Counted from the first letter of the stretch, positions 29,872 to 42,628 are shown. The stretch is 64,000 bases of DNA from Leptolyngbya subtilissima AS-A7 (GCF_039962255.1 NZ_JAMPKY010000007.1:293990-357989), one strand, 5' to 3'. Made by a program: numbers and translations. Notes: generated from the sequence alone by a model not told the origin.

Positions 29872-31194
29872 TTAGAGGATAGGGGCACCGTCGCTGCTGT
29901 CAGGCCGAACTCGCCGCTGCACTGAGTCGCCATGGGAGGGTAGGCCTTCAGTTTCAGTCAGCACAGCGATCGCCTCGGCCACTCCCCGCAGCGCCTCCGG
30001 CGAATACTGCATCAGGCTAGAGTGCTTCATGAAAGTTTCAGTAGACAGGGGTGAAGCATAGCGGGCGGCCCCAGAAGTGGGCAGGGTGTGGTTAGGCCCG
30101 GCTAGGTAGTCGCCCACCGCTTCCGGGGTCGAGTGCCCTAAAAAGATTGCTCCAGCGTGGCGAACCTGCTCCAGCAAATCCCAGGGTTCGGCGACTTCTA
30201 ACTGGAGGTGTTCGGGCGCAAAGCCATTGGAAAGGTCGGCGGCTAGCTCTAGACTATCGACAACGACGGCTAAGCCATAGTTTGCGATCGCCTTCTCCGT
30301 CAGCGTCTGGCGCGGATGGCCTAGGAGCTGCCGATCTACCTCAGCTGCCACCTGCTCCGCTAGAGAAGCACTGGTGGTAATCAAAATCGCAGCGGCGATC
30401 GGGTCATGTTCAGCCTGAGCCAGCAGATCAGCTGCCACGTGGGCTGGGTTGGCGGTATGGTCAGCAATCACCAACACTTCCGAAGGTCCTGCCAACGAGT
30501 CGATGCCCACCGTCCCAAACACCAGCTTTTTAGCCAGCGTCACATAAATATTGCCCGGACCGGTGATCACATCTACCGCCGGAATCGTCTCGGTACCGTA
30601 AGCTAGGGCCGCGATCGCCTGGGCTCCTCCAACCCGATAAATCTCTGTGATCCCAGCCTCCTGAGCCGCAACCAACACGGCAGGATTGACCGTGCCGGTT
30701 TTGCCAGGTGGAGTCACCATCACGATTCTAGGTACCCCAGCCACCCGAGCCGGAACGGCGTTCATAATTACGGTGCTTGGGTAGGAAGCGCGCCCACCAG
30801 GGACATAGAGCCCAGCTCGGTCGACAGGGGTATAGCGCTTACCGAGTACCACTCCATTGTCCTCAAACCGCACCCAGCTTTGGGGCACCCGCTGACGATG
30901 AAACGACTCTACATTCTTACAGGCCAAACGAATCGCATCCAGCAGGCCCTTACTAACCTGTTGGTAAGCAGCATCCAGCTCCGCTCCCGAAAAGCGCAAA
31001 CCCTCGGCTGCCAGGGTAACGCCGTCAAAATCTGCTGTGTACTGCAACAGCGCCTGGTCTCCCTGGCGCCGAACCGCGTGCAAAATTTCTCGAACTGTTG
31101 CTTCCTTGTGAACGACCTGGTCGTCGTGGGTGCGGGCACAGATGCGTTGCAGCTCTGTTCTTGCCTCAGTTAGCTGATGAGTGATGCGGAGCAT
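29872..31194 (-). CDS. hisD: Histidinol dehydrogenase
   Basis: Catalyses the last two steps of histidine synthesis (histidinol to histidine) with NAD and zinc. The ATG at 31194 gives MLRITHQLTEARTELQRI and 440 residues, typical of the family; an ATG at 31230 would add 12 residues. Visible family blocks are GLYVPGGRASYPSTVIMN, GVPRIVMVTPPG, the signature IDSLAGPSEVLVIAD and the zinc-ligand segment APEHLQLEVAEPWD. It lies upstream of pyrG on the minus strand; other his genes are not in the window, as is common in cyanobacteria where they are scattered. Confidence 0.97.
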   Translation of the reverse strand: MLRITHQLTEARTELQRICARTHDDQVVHKEATVREILHAVRRQGDQALLQYTADFDGVTLAAEGLRFSGAELDAAYQQVSKGLLDAIRLACKNVESFHRQRVPQSWVRFEDNGVVLGKRYTPVDRAGLYVPGGRASYPSTVIMNAVPARVAGVPRIVMVTPPGKTGTVNPAVLVAAQEAGITEIYRVGGAQAIAALAYGTETIPAVDVITGPGNIYVTLAKKLVFGTVGIDSLAGPSEVLVIADHTANPAHVAADLLAQAEHDPIAAAILITTSASLAEQVAAEVDRQLLGHPRQTLTEKAIANYGLAVVVDSLELAADLSNGFAPEHLQLEVAEPWDLLEQVRHAGAIFLGHSTPEAVGDYLAGPNHTLPTSGAARYASPLSTETFMKHSSLMQYSPEALRGVAEAIAVLTETEGLPSHGDSVQRRVRPDSSDGAPIL

Positions 31195-31416
31195 TACAGC
31201 TAGGAATCCCGATAAGCCAGCAAGGTGCATTGGCTAGGTTGCCCCTCAAAGGGAGGTTGAGTATCCCTGAAAGGCAGTCAACGCCAGCGTTCTAACATCC
31301 TAGTCGATCTAAAGACTAATTTGGCAGGAAACCAATGCATTCAATTACGCCAATACTCCTCTTAGGTGCTAACATGTTTTATCCAGTCAATTAATCTTGT
31401 TAAGCTAGGGCGAACT

Positions 31417-31719
31417 GTGGCAAACATTAAGTCTGCACTGAAACGAATTGAAGTTGCCGAGCGCAATCGGCTCCATAACCGGTCCTATAAATCGGCGGTT
31501 AAAACCCTAACCAAAAACTACCTCGCTGCGGTCGAGGCTCATCAGGCTGACCCTAGCCCCGACTCTCTCAAGCAGGTCGAATCTACTATGGCCGCCGCCT
31601 ACAGCAAGATCGACAAAGCCGTTAAGCGTGGTGTGCTTCACCCCAACACTGGGGCTCGTAAGAAGTCGCGTATAGCCCGGGCAATCAAGGCTCAGGAGGC
31701 GGCAGGGGCTGCGTCTTAG
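31417..31719 (+). CDS. rpsT: 30S ribosomal protein S20
   Basis: 100 residues from the GTG at 31417 ([20 protein letters not shown] when GTG is read as Met); a frame from 31366 adds 17 residues that do not resemble S20 and is rejected. The basic, all-helical protein binds 16S rRNA early in small-subunit assembly. Conserved stretches are [16 protein letters not shown] and the C-terminal [20 protein letters not shown] non-ATG start is common for rpsT and allows tight translational control. An intrinsic terminator overlaps its 3' end. Confidence 0.97.
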   Translation: MANIKSALKRIEVAERNRLHNRSYKSAVKTLTKNYLAAVEAHQADPSPDSLKQVESTMAAAYSKIDKAVKRGVLHPNTGARKKSRIARAIKAQEAAGAAS

Positions 31720-31755
31720 GCACCTTTGGGTTGACCTGCGCTCCCTGCCGTTTTT
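31700..31755 (+). terminator. Intrinsic terminator overlapping the rpsT stop
   Basis: CGGCAGGG at 31700-31707 pairs with CCCTGCCG at 31743-31750, followed at once by TTTTT (31751-31755). The 35-nt loop contains the rpsT stop codon. It separates rpsT from tatD, which starts 15 bp after the T-run. Confidence 0.7.
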
Positions 31756-31770
31756 GTCGCTGCATTCCCT

Positions 31771-32613
31771 ATGCCTCTGGTTGATACCCACGTACATCTC
31801 AACTTTGAATCGTTCGCTGGGGATCTCGACGAACTAGCCCAGGCCTGGCGACAGGCCGGGGTTTTGGCTTTGGTACATTCTTGCGTAGAGCCAGGAGACT
31901 TTCCGGCAATGCAGCGCATCGCCGATCGTATTCCGGAGCTGTTCCTGGCTGTGGGGCTCCATCCCCTCGATATGGATAAGTGGAGTAGTGCTACGGCAGA
32001 TCAGATTGCTCAGCTAGCGATTTCTGACAGTCGCGTTGTCGCTATCGGCGAGACCGGCCTCGATTTTTTCAAAGCCGATGATGAAGCCGTACAGCGCGAA
32101 GCCTTCTGGCAACAGTTGACCGTTGCCCATCGCCAAAATCTACCGGTTATCGTTCACTGTCGAGATGCGGCCTCGGCTACTGCTGAAGTGATTCGAGAGT
32201 TTCAGCTCACTGTTGGTTCTGTCACTGGTGTAATGCATTGCTGGGCGGGCACTCCAGAAGAAACTCAAACGTTTCTAGATCTGGGCTTCTACATCAGTTT
32301 TAGCGGCATCGTTACTTTTAAGAATGCCCATCAGGTCAAGGCTTCAGCTCAGATGGTGCCCAGCGATCGACTGCTGGTCGAAACCGACTGTCCTTTTCTG
32401 ACCCCTGAGCCTCGCCGCAAGGAGCGACGCAACCAGCCAGCCTTTGTATATCATGTGGCGACCCACCTAGCCGCGCTGCGCCAGGTTGAATTTGAGGCTT
32501 TAGCCCAGATCACTACTCATAACGCTGTGACGTTGTTTAACTTACCCAAGTCCCTTGTATTTTCTTCCGCTGATGCCGATACACTTCGTCTTCCGACCCC
32601 AACGGCCGGTTAG
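31771..32613 (+). CDS. TatD-family metal-dependent DNase
   Basis: 280 residues with an amidohydrolase-like TIM barrel. Metal ligands are visible: H7 and H9 in [10 protein letters not shown]95-region GETGLDFF, a histidine in PVIVHCRDA, another in GVMHCWAG, and the aspartate in [10 protein letters not shown]. Family members (TatD/YcfH) are 3'-5' exonucleases or phosphodiesterases acting on DNA repair intermediates or oligonucleotides. It precedes rpoB in the same direction, a gene order I have seen in cyanobacteria. The C-terminal 20 residues are not conserved. Confidence 0.93.
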   Translation: MPLVDTHVHLNFESFAGDLDELAQAWRQAGVLALVHSCVEPGDFPAMQRIADRIPELFLAVGLHPLDMDKWSSATADQIAQLAISDSRVVAIGETGLDFFKADDEAVQREAFWQQLTVAHRQNLPVIVHCRDAASATAEVIREFQLTVGSVTGVMHCWAGTPEETQTFLDLGFYISFSGIVTFKNAHQVKASAQMVPSDRLLVETDCPFLTPEPRRKERRNQPAFVYHVATHLAALRQVEFEALAQITTHNAVTLFNLPKSLVFSSADADTLRLPTPTAG

Positions 32614-32719
32614 ACCGTTAGCTTAATTAAGCAAGGCAATTCGTTCGCTGTTGCCTTCTGTTCCAGACGCGTCGTTGATCTTGGCCACCTGCACCTGGCC
32701 AACCTGCACTAGGAGACCC

Positions 32720-35700
32720 ATGACTGAAACCACCGTTTACCAAGCTCCCCCTAACTTTGTTCTGCCTGACCTGGTAGAAATTCAGCGGTCTAGTTTTCGC
32801 TGGTTCCTAGAAGAAGGATTGATCGAAGAGCTGGAAAGCTTTTCTCCTATTACCGACTATACCGGCAAACTTGAGCTGCATTTCCTCGGCAAGCAGTACA
32901 AGCTAAAAAGCCCTAAATATGACGTTGATGAAGCCAAGCGGCGGGATGCTACCTACGCCGTGCAGATGTACGTGCCTACCCGGCTAATCAACAAAGAAAC
33001 CGGGGAAATTAAGGAACAGGAAGTCTTCATCGGCGACTTGCCTCTGATGACCGATCGCGGCACCTTCATTATCAACGGTGCAGAGCGAGTCATTGTTAAC
33101 CAGATCGTGCGTAGTCCTGGGGTTTACTACAAGGCCGAGACCGACAAAAACGGTCGCCGCACCTACAACGCCAACCTAATCCCCAACCGGGGTGCCTGGC
33201 TCAAGTTTGAGACCGACAAAAATGACTTAGTCTGGGTTCGCATCGACAAAACCCGCAAACTATCGGCTCAGGTGCTGCTTAAGGCGTTAGGGCTAACCGA
33301 CAACGAGATCTTCGACTCTCTGCGTCACCCCGACTACTTCCAAAAAACCATTGAGAAAGAGGGCCAGTTCAGCGAAGAAGAGGCTCTGCTAGAGCTTTAC
33401 CGCAAGTTGCGTCCCGGGGAACCTCCCACTGTGGCTGGCGGCGAGCAATTGCTGCACTCGCGCTTCTCTGACCCCAAGCGCTATGACTTGGGACGGGTGG
33501 GTCGCTATAAGCTCAACCGCAAGCTGCGCCTCAATGTGCCCGATGCCACTCGGGTGCTGACTCCCACCGATATTCTGTCGGCGATCGACTACCTCATCAA
33601 CCTCGAATTTGATATCGGTTCCATCGACGACATCGACCACCTCGGCAACCGCCGGGTGCGTTCCGTGGGTGAGTTGCTGCAAAACCAGGTACGGGTAGGT
33701 CTTAACCGCCTAGAGCGCATCATTCGGGAACGCATGACCGTTTCTGACTCGGACTCGCTCACCCCAGCATCTCTGGTTAACCCCAAGCCCCTAGTAGCCG
33801 CTATCAAGGAGTTCTTTGGCTCCAGCCAGCTCTCCCAGTTCATGGACCAAACCAACCCCCTGGCGGAGTTGACCCACAAGCGACGCATCAGCGCCCTCGG
33901 TCCTGGTGGTCTTACCCGCGAGCGTGCCGGTTTTGCCGTGCGGGATATTCACCCCTCCCACTACGGACGCATTTGCCCCATTGAGACTCCGGAAGGCCCC
34001 AACGCTGGCCTGATCGGCTCCCTGGCGACCCACGCCCGGGTGAACGAATTCGGCTTTATTGAAACCCCCTTCTTCAAAGCTGAGAACGGTCGGGTCTTTA
34101 AAGATGTCGAGCCCATCTACATGACCGCCGATGAGGAAGACGATCTGCGGGTTGCCCCTGGTGACATTGCCACCGACGAAAACGGATACATCATTGGCAG
34201 CACGATCCCGGTGCGCTATCGCCAAGATTTCACCACCACTGACTCCACTGAGGTGGACTATGTCGCGGTGTCGCCCGTACAAATTATCTCTGTGGCCACC
34301 TCGCTGATTCCTTTCCTGGAGCACGACGACGCCAACCGGGCGTTGATGGGCTCGAACATGCAGCGTCAGGCGGTGCCTCTGCTCCAGCCAGAGCGCCCCT
34401 TAGTGGGTACTGGGCTAGAAGCTCAGGCGGCTCGCGACTCGGGAATGGTAATCATCAGCCGTACCGATGGGGAAATTGTCTACCTGGATGCCGATCTGAT
34501 CAAGGTTCGCGATCCTGAGGGCAACGTCCACGAGTACGAGCTGCAAAAGTATCAGCGCTCCAACCAGGACACCTGTCTGAACCAGCGCCCCATCGTATTT
34601 CCTGGGGAAAAGGTGCAGTCGGGCCAGGTGCTCGCCGATGGCTCTGCTACCGAGGGCGGTGAACTGGCGCTAGGGCAAAACGTCTTAGTCGCCTATATGC
34701 CTTGGGAAGGCTACAACTACGAGGACGCTATCTTACTCAGCGAGCGTCTGGTGTATGACGACGTCTACACCTCCATTCACGTGGAGAAGTTTGAGATCGA
34801 GGCTCGTCAGACCAAGCTTGGCCCCGAGGAAATTACCCGAGAAATTCCCAACGTTGGCGAAGATGCCCTGCGTCAGCTTGACGAAACCGGGATCATTCGT
34901 ATCGGGGCATGGGTAGAGTCAGGCGATATTCTGGTGGGCAAGGTTACGCCTAAGGGCGAGTCTGACCAACCCCCAGAAGAAAAGCTGCTGCGGGCCATCT
35001 TTGGGGAAAAAGCCCGAGATGTGCGCGATAACTCCCTACGAGTGCCTAACGGCGAGAAAGGTCGGGTCGTCGATGTGCGGGTGTTTACCCGAGAGCAGGG
35101 CGATGAGCTACCCCCCGGCGCCAACATGGTGGTGCGGGTCTATGTGGCCCAAAAGCGTAAGATTCAGGTGGGCGACAAGATGGCTGGTCGCCATGGTAAC
35201 AAGGGAATTATTTCCCGTATTTTGCCCATTGAAGATATGCCCTACCTGCCCGATGGCACTCCCATCGACATTGCCCTCAACCCACTTGGGGTACCTTCCC
35301 GCATGAACGTGGGGCAGGTGTTTGAGTGCTTACTGGGTTGGGCTGCCGACAACCTTGATTGTCGCTTCAAGGTGATTCCCTTCGACGAGATGTACGGAGA
35401 GGAGGCCTCTCGAAACTCTACTCACGGCAAGCTGATGGAGGCCCGAGAAACCAGCGGCAAAGACTGGATCTTCAACCCTGACGACCCCGGCAAAATTGTG
35501 CTGCGGGACGGTCGTACCGGTGAAGCTTTTGACAAAGCTATTACCGTTGGTAGAGCTTACATGCTGAAGCTGGTGCACCTAGTCGACGACAAGATCCACG
35601 CCCGTTCTACTGGCCCTTACTCTCTGGTGACTCAGCAGCCTCTGGGTGGTAAGGCCCAGCAGGGTGGTCAGCGTTTTGGAGAAATGGAAGTTTGGGCTCT

Positions 35701-36028
35701 GGAAGCTTTTGGAGCAGCCTATACCCTCCAAGAGTTGCTGACGGTCAAGTCGGACGATATGCAGGGGCGCAATGAGGCGTTGAATGCGATCGTCAAGGGC
35801 AAGTCGATTCCTCGACCGGGTACTCCTGAGTCCTTTAAGGTGCTGATGCGAGAGCTGCAGTCCCTCTGTTTGGACATTGCGGTGCACAAGGTAGAAACTC
35901 GGGAAGACGGCACCAGCCGCGACACCGAAGTGGACCTCATGGCCGACGTTAACAGTCGCCGTACTCCGTCTCGCCCCACCTACGAGTCCATTGCCCGGGA
36001 TGAAGAGCTAGAGGAAGTAGAAGACTAG
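32720..36028 (+). CDS. rpoB: RNA polymerase beta subunit
   Basis: 1102 residues from the ATG at 32720, which follows an AGGAG ribosome-binding site at 32711; an upstream TTG frame from 32651 does not resemble RpoB. Conserved blocks include the fork-loop and rifampicin region [20 protein letters not shown], the MATRIX-like [13 protein letters not shown] and the C-terminal [20 protein letters not shown]. Together with rpoC1 and rpoC2 it forms the polymerase core. The length is typical of cyanobacteria, which lack the large insert domains of enterobacterial beta. Confidence 0.99.
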   Translation: MTETTVYQAPPNFVLPDLVEIQRSSFRWFLEEGLIEELESFSPITDYTGKLELHFLGKQYKLKSPKYDVDEAKRRDATYAVQMYVPTRLINKETGEIKEQEVFIGDLPLMTDRGTFIINGAERVIVNQIVRSPGVYYKAETDKNGRRTYNANLIPNRGAWLKFETDKNDLVWVRIDKTRKLSAQVLLKALGLTDNEIFDSLRHPDYFQKTIEKEGQFSEEEALLELYRKLRPGEPPTVAGGEQLLHSRFSDPKRYDLGRVGRYKLNRKLRLNVPDATRVLTPTDILSAIDYLINLEFDIGSIDDIDHLGNRRVRSVGELLQNQVRVGLNRLERIIRERMTVSDSDSLTPASLVNPKPLVAAIKEFFGSSQLSQFMDQTNPLAELTHKRRISALGPGGLTRERAGFAVRDIHPSHYGRICPIETPEGPNAGLIGSLATHARVNEFGFIETPFFKAENGRVFKDVEPIYMTADEEDDLRVAPGDIATDENGYIIGSTIPVRYRQDFTTTDSTEVDYVAVSPVQIISVATSLIPFLEHDDANRALMGSNMQRQAVPLLQPERPLVGTGLEAQAARDSGMVIISRTDGEIVYLDADLIKVRDPEGNVHEYELQKYQRSNQDTCLNQRPIVFPGEKVQSGQVLADGSATEGGELALGQNVLVAYMPWEGYNYEDAILLSERLVYDDVYTSIHVEKFEIEARQTKLGPEEITREIPNVGEDALRQLDETGIIRIGAWVESGDILVGKVTPKGESDQPPEEKLLRAIFGEKARDVRDNSLRVPNGEKGRVVDVRVFTREQGDELPPGANMVVRVYVAQKRKIQVGDKMAGRHGNKGIISRILPIEDMPYLPDGTPIDIALNPLGVPSRMNVGQVFECLLGWAADNLDCRFKVIPFDEMYGEEASRNSTHGKLMEARETSGKDWIFNPDDPGKIVLRDGRTGEAFDKAITVGRAYMLKLVHLVDDKIHARSTGPYSLVTQQPLGGKAQQGGQRFGEMEVWALEAFGAAYTLQELLTVKSDDMQGRNEALNAIVKGKSIPRPGTPESFKVLMRELQSLCLDIAVHKVETREDGTSRDTEVDLMADVNSRRTPSRPTYESIARDEELEEVED

Positions 36029-36041
36029 CCTATCCCTGATT

Positions 36042-36079
36042 CGACCCCGGAATTGTATCTGACCCAGTTCCGGGGGTCG
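36042..36079 (+). promoter_or_regulatory. Hairpin in the rpoB-rpoC1 spacer
   Basis: CGACCCCGGAA at 36042-36052 pairs with TTCCGGGGGTCG at 36068-36079 with one bulged G and a 15-nt loop. No T-run follows, so it is more likely an attenuating or processing hairpin than a full terminator. Confidence 0.5.
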
Positions 36080-36129
36080 GCTTAAACCTGCATTGCTCAG
36101 ACCGCGCGCTTACAAGGAAAATACCCAGC

Positions 36130-38004
36130 ATGGCCAAGCTAGAACAACGGTTTGACTACGTCAAAATTGGATTAGCCTCCCCGGAACGCATTCGTCAGTG
36201 GGGGGAACGCACTCTGCCCAACGGGCAAATTGTGGGGGAAGTAACCAAGCCTGAAACCATTAACTACCGTACTCTCAAGCCCGAAATGGACGGGCTGTTC
36301 TGTGAGCGCATCTTTGGCCCCGCCAAGGATTGGGAATGCCACTGTGGTAAGTACAAGCGTGTGCGCCATCGCGGCATTGTGTGTGAGCGCTGCGGTGTAG
36401 AGGTAACTGAATCGCGGGTGCGGCGTCACCGCATGGGTTATATCAAGCTGGCTGCTCCAGTGGCCCACGTGTGGTACTTAAAAGGCATTCCCAGCTATAT
36501 CGCCATTCTGCTCGATATGCCGCTGCGGGACGTGGAGCAGATTGTCTATTTCAACGCCTACGTGGTGCTAGATGCAGGTAATGCCGAGAATCTCAGCTAT
36601 AAGCAGCTGCTGACGGAAGACCAGTGGATTGAAATTGAAGACCAGCTCTACGACGAAGAGACTGAGCTGGCTGGGGTAGAGGTCGGCATTGGTGCTGAAG
36701 CTCTCCAGCGGCTGCTAGAGGATTTGGAGCTAGAAGCCACGGCGGAAAAGCTGCGGGAAGACATCGCTAACTCCAAAGGCCAGAAGCGGGCCAAGTTGAT
36801 CAAGCGCCTGCGGGTGATCGACAACTTCATCGCCACGGGCTCTAAAACCGAGTGGATGGTGCTGGACGTGATTCCGGTAATCCCGCCCGACCTAAGGCCC
36901 ATGGTGCAGCTGGACGGCGGCCGTTTTGCGACCTCTGACCTGAACGATCTCTATCGTCGGGTGATCAACCGCAACAACCGACTGGCTCGCCTTCAGGAGA
37001 TTCTGGCTCCTGAAATCATCGTCCGTAACGAAAAGCGGATGTTGCAAGAGGCGGTAGATGCGCTGATCGATAACGGTCGCCGGGGTCGCACCGTAGTGGG
37101 GGCCAATAACCGTCCGCTGAAGTCGCTCTCCGACATTATTGAAGGTAAACAGGGGCGCTTCCGGCAAAACTTGTTGGGTAAGCGGGTTGATTACTCTGGC
37201 CGTTCTGTCATTGTGGTGGGGCCTAAGCTGCAGATTCACCAGTGCGGTTTGCCTCGGGAGATGGCGATCGAACTGTTTCAGCCCTTTGTGATCCACCGGT
37301 TGATTCGCCAGGGGCTGGTCAACAACATCAAGGCGGCAAAGAAGCTGATTCAGCACAACGACCCCAGCGTCTGGGACGTGCTGGAAGAGGTGATTGAGAG
37401 CCACCCAGTCATGCTAAACCGGGCACCGACCCTACACCGTTTGGGGATTCAAGCCTTTGAACCCATCCTGGTAGAAGGGCGCGCGATTCAGCTGCACCCG
37501 CTGGTGTGTCCGGCCTTTAACGCTGACTTTGACGGTGACCAGATGGCCGTGCACGTACCGCTGTCTCTTGAGGCGCAGTCGGAGGCGCGTCTGCTGATGC
37601 TGGCTTCGAACAACGTGTTGTCGCCTGCTACTGGCCAGCCGATTATTACCCCGTCCCAGGACATGGTGTTGGGCTGCTATTACCTAACGGCGGAGAACCC
37701 CGACGCCGTCAAAGGCGAGGGCCACTACTTTGGCAGTATGGAAGACGCCATCATGGCCTTCGAGCAGGGCGTGGTCGATCTTCACTCTAAGGTTTGGCTG
37801 CGGTTTGACGGCGAAGTGGAGTCTGACCAGCCTAAGAACACGTCTCCAGAGCGGATGGAATCTGAGGATGGCAGCATCACCGAAATTTACCCCGATCGCC
37901 GGGTGCGGCTAGACAGCGAAGGCAAGCTGATCTCCCAGTACATCAAGACCACGGCGGGCCGCATTATCTACAACAAGGCGGTGCTCGACGCGATCGCAGG
38001 CTAG
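36130..38004 (+). CDS. rpoC1: RNA polymerase gamma subunit (N-terminal half of beta')
   Basis: 624 residues, the usual cyanobacterial RpoC1. A zinc site is formed by the cysteines of CHCGKYKRV and VCERCGVEV; the catalytic magnesium aspartates are D466, D468 and D470 in [12 protein letters not shown]. The split of beta' into separate gamma and beta' chains is a cyanobacterial and plastid trait. It has a good AAGGAAAA ribosome-binding site and stands 101 bp after rpoB and 55 bp before rpoC2, in one operon. Confidence 0.99.
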   Translation: MAKLEQRFDYVKIGLASPERIRQWGERTLPNGQIVGEVTKPETINYRTLKPEMDGLFCERIFGPAKDWECHCGKYKRVRHRGIVCERCGVEVTESRVRRHRMGYIKLAAPVAHVWYLKGIPSYIAILLDMPLRDVEQIVYFNAYVVLDAGNAENLSYKQLLTEDQWIEIEDQLYDEETELAGVEVGIGAEALQRLLEDLELEATAEKLREDIANSKGQKRAKLIKRLRVIDNFIATGSKTEWMVLDVIPVIPPDLRPMVQLDGGRFATSDLNDLYRRVINRNNRLARLQEILAPEIIVRNEKRMLQEAVDALIDNGRRGRTVVGANNRPLKSLSDIIEGKQGRFRQNLLGKRVDYSGRSVIVVGPKLQIHQCGLPREMAIELFQPFVIHRLIRQGLVNNIKAAKKLIQHNDPSVWDVLEEVIESHPVMLNRAPTLHRLGIQAFEPILVEGRAIQLHPLVCPAFNADFDGDQMAVHVPLSLEAQSEARLLMLASNNVLSPATGQPIITPSQDMVLGCYYLTAENPDAVKGEGHYFGSMEDAIMAFEQGVVDLHSKVWLRFDGEVESDQPKNTSPERMESEDGSITEIYPDRRVRLDSEGKLISQYIKTTAGRIIYNKAVLDAIAG

Positions 38005-38059
38005 GGACCACACCACAACACCGACACAGCACGAACATCACTACACAAGGGCGAAACCT

Positions 38060-41000
38060 ATGGCTGAGCAAGGGGCACCTCAAACCTCTCTGACCTTTCG
38101 GAACCGGATTATCGATAAGAAGCAGCTCAAAAAGCTGATCTCCTGGTCGTTTACCCACTACGGCACCGCCCGCACGTCTCAGATGGCCGATCGCATCAAA
38201 GACTTGGGCTTTAAGTACGCCACCCGGGCTGGGGTTTCCATCAGCGTGGAAGATCTCCAGGTACCCCAGGAGAAAAAGGGCATGCTAGCCGCTGCCGAAG
38301 AGGACATTCGCATTACCGAAGAGCGGTATACGCGGGGCGAAATCACTGAAGTAGAGCGTCTCACTAAGGTAATCGACACCTGGAACGACACCAGCGAAGA
38401 GCTGAAAGACCAGGTGGTGAAGAACTTTAAGGAAAACAATCCTCTCAACTCGGTGTACATGATGGCCTTCTCGGGAGCCCGAGGAAACATCTCCCAAGTG
38501 CGCCAGTTGGTGGGCATGCGGGGTCTGATGGCGAACCCTCAAGGGGAAATCATCGACCTGCCCATTAAGACCAACTTTCGCGAGGGGCTGACCGTTACCG
38601 AGTACGTGATCTCCTCCTACGGGGCCCGTAAGGGTCTGGTGGATACGGCGCTGCGAACCGCTGACTCAGGCTATCTCACCCGCCGTCTGGTGGACGTTTC
38701 TCAGGATGTGATCATTCGGGAGCACGACTGCGGTACGACCCGCGGCATTCCCCTGCGCAGCATGACTGACGGTGAGCGGGTGCTGATTCCTTTGGAGAAC
38801 CGTCTGCTGGGCCGGGTGGTTGCCGAAGATGTGCCGCATCCCAAAACCGGCGAGGTGCTGTTGGAGAAAGACCATCCTGTGTCTCCAGAGACGGCAGAAA
38901 TGCTAGCTGAGGCTGGAGTCGAAGGTGTGGTGGTGCGATCGCCCCTCACCTGCGAAGCCACCCGCTCTGTGTGCCGCCTCTGCTACGGCTGGAGCCTAGC
39001 CCACTCTGAAATGGTTGACCTCGGCGAAGCAGTTGGCATCATTGCCGCCCAGTCCATCGGTGAGCCTGGTACCCAGATGACCATGCGTACCTTCCACACC
39101 GGCGGTACCTTTACCGGCGAAGTGGCTCCCCGCATCCGGGCCAGCAAGGATGGCACCGTAAAACTGCCTAAAAACCTGAAGACTCGTGCCTTCCGCACTC
39201 GCTACGGCGAAGATGCGTTGATGATTGAGTCAAACGCTGACGTGGTGATTGAGGGCAGCGGTAAGAATAAATCTGAATCGCTGCCCCAGGGCACAATTCT
39301 GTTTGTCGATGACGGTGAAACCGTACAAAAGGATCAGCTTTTGGCTGAGCTGCCCTCGGCGGGGCGCACGCGCAAGGTGACCGAGAAGGCTACCAAAGAC
39401 GTGACCTCTGACCTAGCTGGGGAAGTGAAATTCGCCGGCCTAGTGCAGGAAGAAAAGACCGACCGTCAGGGCAACACCACTCGCTTAGCCCAGCGGGGCG
39501 GTTTGCTATGGGTGCTAGCCGGTGACGTCTACAACCTGCCCCCTAGTGCAGAGCCGGTGGTGCGCAACGGCGACTACGTCAACGCCGATGACACCCTAGC
39601 CGAAACCAAACTCACCACTGAACGGGGTGGTTTGGTCCGTTTGCCCGAAGCCGACGACGAAAAAGGCACTCGCGAGGTTGAAATCATCACCGCCTCCGTC
39701 ATGCTTGACCAAGCCCATGTACGCAAGGAACAGGGTCAGGGTCGGGAGCACTACTTCATTGAGACCGCCCATGGGCAGCGGTTTTCTCTGATTGCCACGC
39801 CGGGGGCCAAGGTCACCAGTGGTCAGGTGATTGCTGAACTCGAAGACGATCGCTTCCACACCCAAACCGGCGGCATCGTCAAGTTTGCCGGGGTCGATGT
39901 AGCTAAAAAAGGTAAGGGAAAGCAGGGCTACGAAGTCGTGCAGGGCGGTACGCTGCTGTGGATTCCTGAGGAGGCCCACGAGGTCAACAAAGACATTTCT
40001 CTGCTGATGGTAGAAGACGGCCAGTACCTGGAAGCGGGCACCGAGGTCGTTAAAGATATCTTCTGCCAAAACAGCGGTGTGGTCGAAGTTACTCAAAAGA
40101 ACGACATTCTGCGCGAGATCTTGGTCAAACCCGGCGACATTCACATGGTGGATGCCCCCGAGGATGTGATGGATCGCGATGGCACTCTAGTTAACGCTGG
40201 GGAAGAGGTGATGCCAGGTCTGGTGGCTGATGCCCTGCGCTACATCGAGTATGTCGAAACCCCTGACGGCCCCGCCCTGCTGCTGCGCCCGGTGGAAGAG
40301 TACGTGGTGCCCAACGAGCCCGCTGTACCTAGCCAGGACAGCGCCGCCGATGCCGCCGGTTCAATCAAACTGCGCGCCATCCAGCGGATTCCTTTTAAGG
40401 ATGGAGAGCGGGTGAAGTCGGTGGTTGGTGTTGAGCTGTTGCGCACTCAGCTGGTGCTCGACATCGAAGACGAATCACCCCACGTCGTGGCCGATATTGA
40501 GCTGGTCCCCGACGACAGCGATGCTGACCTGATGCGCCTGCAAATGGTGGTGCTCGAAACCCAAGTGATTCGCCGTGATGTAGTGGCTGACCAAACCCAG
40601 GGCAGCACCGTCACTCGTCTGCTGGTGGAAGATGGTCAGCAGATTGAGCCGGGCGCGGTCGTGGCCCGCACCGAGATTCGCTGTAAAGAGGCGGGTGAGG
40701 TGCGCGGTATTCGCGAAGGGCAAGAGGCTGTTCGCCGCGTGCTAGTTGTGCGGGAGTCCGATCGTATGAAGGTCGATCTCCAGGGCAAACAACCAACGGT
40801 GAAGGTGGGCGATCTAGTGGTGGCCGATACTGAATTGGCTCCTGGTCTAACCCATGAAGAGTCGGGTCAAGTCACCGCCATCGACGATGGCCAAATTGCT
40901 CTACGGCTGGCTCGTCCCTACCGGGTATCTACCGGTGCCGTACTACACATTGAAGACGGTGACCTGGTACAGCGGGGTGACAATCTCGTGTTGCTGGTGT

Positions 41001-42049
41001 TTGAGCGGGCTAAAACCGGCGACATCATCCAGGGTCTACCCCGGATTGAGGAACTGCTGGAGGCCCGCAAACCTAAGGAGGCCTGTGTGCTGTCTGAGCG
41101 CCCCGGCAATGCCCAGGTTGTCTATAGCGATGACGAGACTGTAGAGGTCAAAATCATCGAAGACGATGGTGTGGTGACGGAATACCCCATTAGTCCGGGC
41201 CAAAACGTGATTGTCTCTGACGGCCAGCGGGTAAGCACCGCTGAGCACCTCACCGACGGCCCCGCCAACCCCCACCAGATTCTGGAGGTGTTCTTCAAGT
41301 ACAACCTCAGCCTAGGCATGGGCATCCACGATGCGGCACTCGGAGCTTTGCAGGAAGTGCAGTCGTTCTTGGTAAACGAGGTGCAGTCGGTGTACCAGTC
41401 CCAGGGCATCGACATTTCTGACAAGCACACCGAGGTGATTGTGCGGCAGATGTCGTCGAAGTGCCGAATTGACGACGGCGGTGATACTACCATGCTGCCT
41501 GGTGAGCTAGTGGAAATCTATCAGGTGGAGCAGGTCAATGAGGCTATGGCGATCACGGGCGGTGCTCCGGCGGAATACACGCCGGTGCTGCTAGGGATCA
41601 CGAAAGCTTCGCTGAACACTGATAGCTTCATCTCCGCCGCTAGCTTCCAAGAAACCACCCGGGTGCTAACGGAAGCGGCGATCGAAGGCAAATCGGACTG
41701 GTTGCGCGGCTTGAAGGAGAACGTCATCATCGGTCGTTTGATTCCGGCAGGAACGGGCTATAACGCCTATGAGGAGTCTCCGGCTCCGGAACTTGACCCG
41801 GCCTATGAGTCGGCCATTTTGGACGACGACATGGTGCTCCAAGACGTGGTGCTAGATGATTTCACCGCCCGCAGCTATGACCTTGAGGGCAACCTCAGCA
41901 TGCTTAATGACGATGAGATGATCGGCGGTATGTCGTTGGAAGATGGCACTCCGCGCGGCAACGGTGACTTTCCCGGACTGGGGAATGGCATTGGCATCGA
42001 TGGTATCGACGATGATCTCTTGATCGACGACCAAACCGAAGCCCTCTAA
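38060..42049 (+). CDS. rpoC2: RNA polymerase beta' subunit (C-terminal half of beta')
   Basis: 1329 residues. It holds the trigger-loop region [18 protein letters not shown] and the large cyanobacterial insertion in the trigger loop (repeated sandwich-barrel hybrid motifs) that makes this chain far longer than the matching part of enterobacterial beta'; the repeated VEDGQ and GDxL stretches from about residue 370 to 990 belong to it. The zinc-binding cysteines lie in [14 protein letters not shown]. The C-terminus is acidic ([13 protein letters not shown]). Last gene of the rpoBC1C2 operon, followed 13 bp later by a strong terminator. Confidence 0.99.
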   Translation: MAEQGAPQTSLTFRNRIIDKKQLKKLISWSFTHYGTARTSQMADRIKDLGFKYATRAGVSISVEDLQVPQEKKGMLAAAEEDIRITEERYTRGEITEVERLTKVIDTWNDTSEELKDQVVKNFKENNPLNSVYMMAFSGARGNISQVRQLVGMRGLMANPQGEIIDLPIKTNFREGLTVTEYVISSYGARKGLVDTALRTADSGYLTRRLVDVSQDVIIREHDCGTTRGIPLRSMTDGERVLIPLENRLLGRVVAEDVPHPKTGEVLLEKDHPVSPETAEMLAEAGVEGVVVRSPLTCEATRSVCRLCYGWSLAHSEMVDLGEAVGIIAAQSIGEPGTQMTMRTFHTGGTFTGEVAPRIRASKDGTVKLPKNLKTRAFRTRYGEDALMIESNADVVIEGSGKNKSESLPQGTILFVDDGETVQKDQLLAELPSAGRTRKVTEKATKDVTSDLAGEVKFAGLVQEEKTDRQGNTTRLAQRGGLLWVLAGDVYNLPPSAEPVVRNGDYVNADDTLAETKLTTERGGLVRLPEADDEKGTREVEIITASVMLDQAHVRKEQGQGREHYFIETAHGQRFSLIATPGAKVTSGQVIAELEDDRFHTQTGGIVKFAGVDVAKKGKGKQGYEVVQGGTLLWIPEEAHEVNKDISLLMVEDGQYLEAGTEVVKDIFCQNSGVVEVTQKNDILREILVKPGDIHMVDAPEDVMDRDGTLVNAGEEVMPGLVADALRYIEYVETPDGPALLLRPVEEYVVPNEPAVPSQDSAADAAGSIKLRAIQRIPFKDGERVKSVVGVELLRTQLVLDIEDESPHVVADIELVPDDSDADLMRLQMVVLETQVIRRDVVADQTQGSTVTRLLVEDGQQIEPGAVVARTEIRCKEAGEVRGIREGQEAVRRVLVVRESDRMKVDLQGKQPTVKVGDLVVADTELAPGLTHEESGQVTAIDDGQIALRLARPYRVSTGAVLHIEDGDLVQRGDNLVLLVFERAKTGDIIQGLPRIEELLEARKPKEACVLSERPGNAQVVYSDDETVEVKIIEDDGVVTEYPISPGQNVIVSDGQRVSTAEHLTDGPANPHQILEVFFKYNLSLGMGIHDAALGALQEVQSFLVNEVQSVYQSQGIDISDKHTEVIVRQMSSKCRIDDGGDTTMLPGELVEIYQVEQVNEAMAITGGAPAEYTPVLLGITKASLNTDSFISAASFQETTRVLTEAAIEGKSDWLRGLKENVIIGRLIPAGTGYNAYEESPAPELDPAYESAILDDDMVLQDVVLDDFTARSYDLEGNLSMLNDDEMIGGMSLEDGTPRGNGDFPGLGNGIGIDGIDDDLLIDDQTEAL

Positions 42050-42061
42050 ACGATTTACCTC

Positions 42062-42100
42062 AAACACCCCAGCTAACTTAGGTTAGCTGGGGTGTTTTTT
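42062..42100 (+). terminator. Intrinsic terminator of the rpoB operon
   Basis: AAACACCCCAGCTAAC at 42062-42077 pairs perfectly over 16 bp with GTTAGCTGGGGTGTTT at 42082-42097, loop TTAG, running into TTTTTT. One of the strongest terminators in the window. Confidence 0.95.
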
Positions 42101-42227
42101 ATTGGTTCGGTCGTAGGTAAATGGCGGTGACGTCAGGACAGCGCGATCGCCCCTGTCTACTGCCATTTTTCTCAGTCGCTGCTGTTTTCTACGTAGCGTT
42201 TCTACCTTGGGGCTTAAACTGTTTACA

Positions 42228-42606
42228 AGAGGGAGGTAGCGCAGGTGGTTGCGGATTGGCGATCGCCAATCTGAGGAAAGTCCGGGCTCCCGAAAGACCA
42301 GACTTGCTGGGTAACGCCCAGTGCGGGCAACCGTGAGGAGAGTGCCACAGAAACATACCGCCGATGGCTTCGGAATTTTCGAGGCACAGGTAAGGGTGCA
42401 AGGGTGCGGTAAGAGCGCACCAGCAGCATCGAGAGGTGCTGGCTCGGTAAACCCCGGTCGGGTGCAAGGTCGAGGGGCAAGGTTGGTCTTTTTCCAGCCC
42501 CGCTGTTACGTACCGCAAGAGGCGTTTGGCAACAAGCGTCCCAGATAGATAACTGCCCCCCTGGCAACAGGGGAACAGAACCCGGCTTATGTCTACCTCC
42601 TTCCCT
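42228..42606 (+). ncRNA. rnpB: RNase P RNA (class A)
   Basis: Catalytic RNA of RNase P, which trims the 5' leader of tRNAs. The universal core pieces are present in order: GAGGAAAGTCCGGGCTCC at about 42272-42289, ACAGAAACATACCGCC near 42350, and AGAACCCGGCTTATG near 42577. The ends pair as helix P1, GGAGGTAG at 42232-42239 with CTACCTCC at 42593-42600. The exact termini are estimated from P1 and may be off by several bases. Length near 380 nt is normal for cyanobacteria. It lies 130 bp after the rpoC2 terminator and about 25 bp before rnc. Confidence 0.95.
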
Positions 42607-42628
42607 CAATCTTCTCCCTACTGATGAT

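Noticed and set aside
32651..32719. N-terminal extension of RpoB
   Set aside because: Unlike any RpoB start; AGGAG precedes the ATG at 32720.
42121..42548. Open frames across the RNase P RNA gene on both strands
   Set aside because: They cover the universally conserved RNase P core and have no homology-like protein features.
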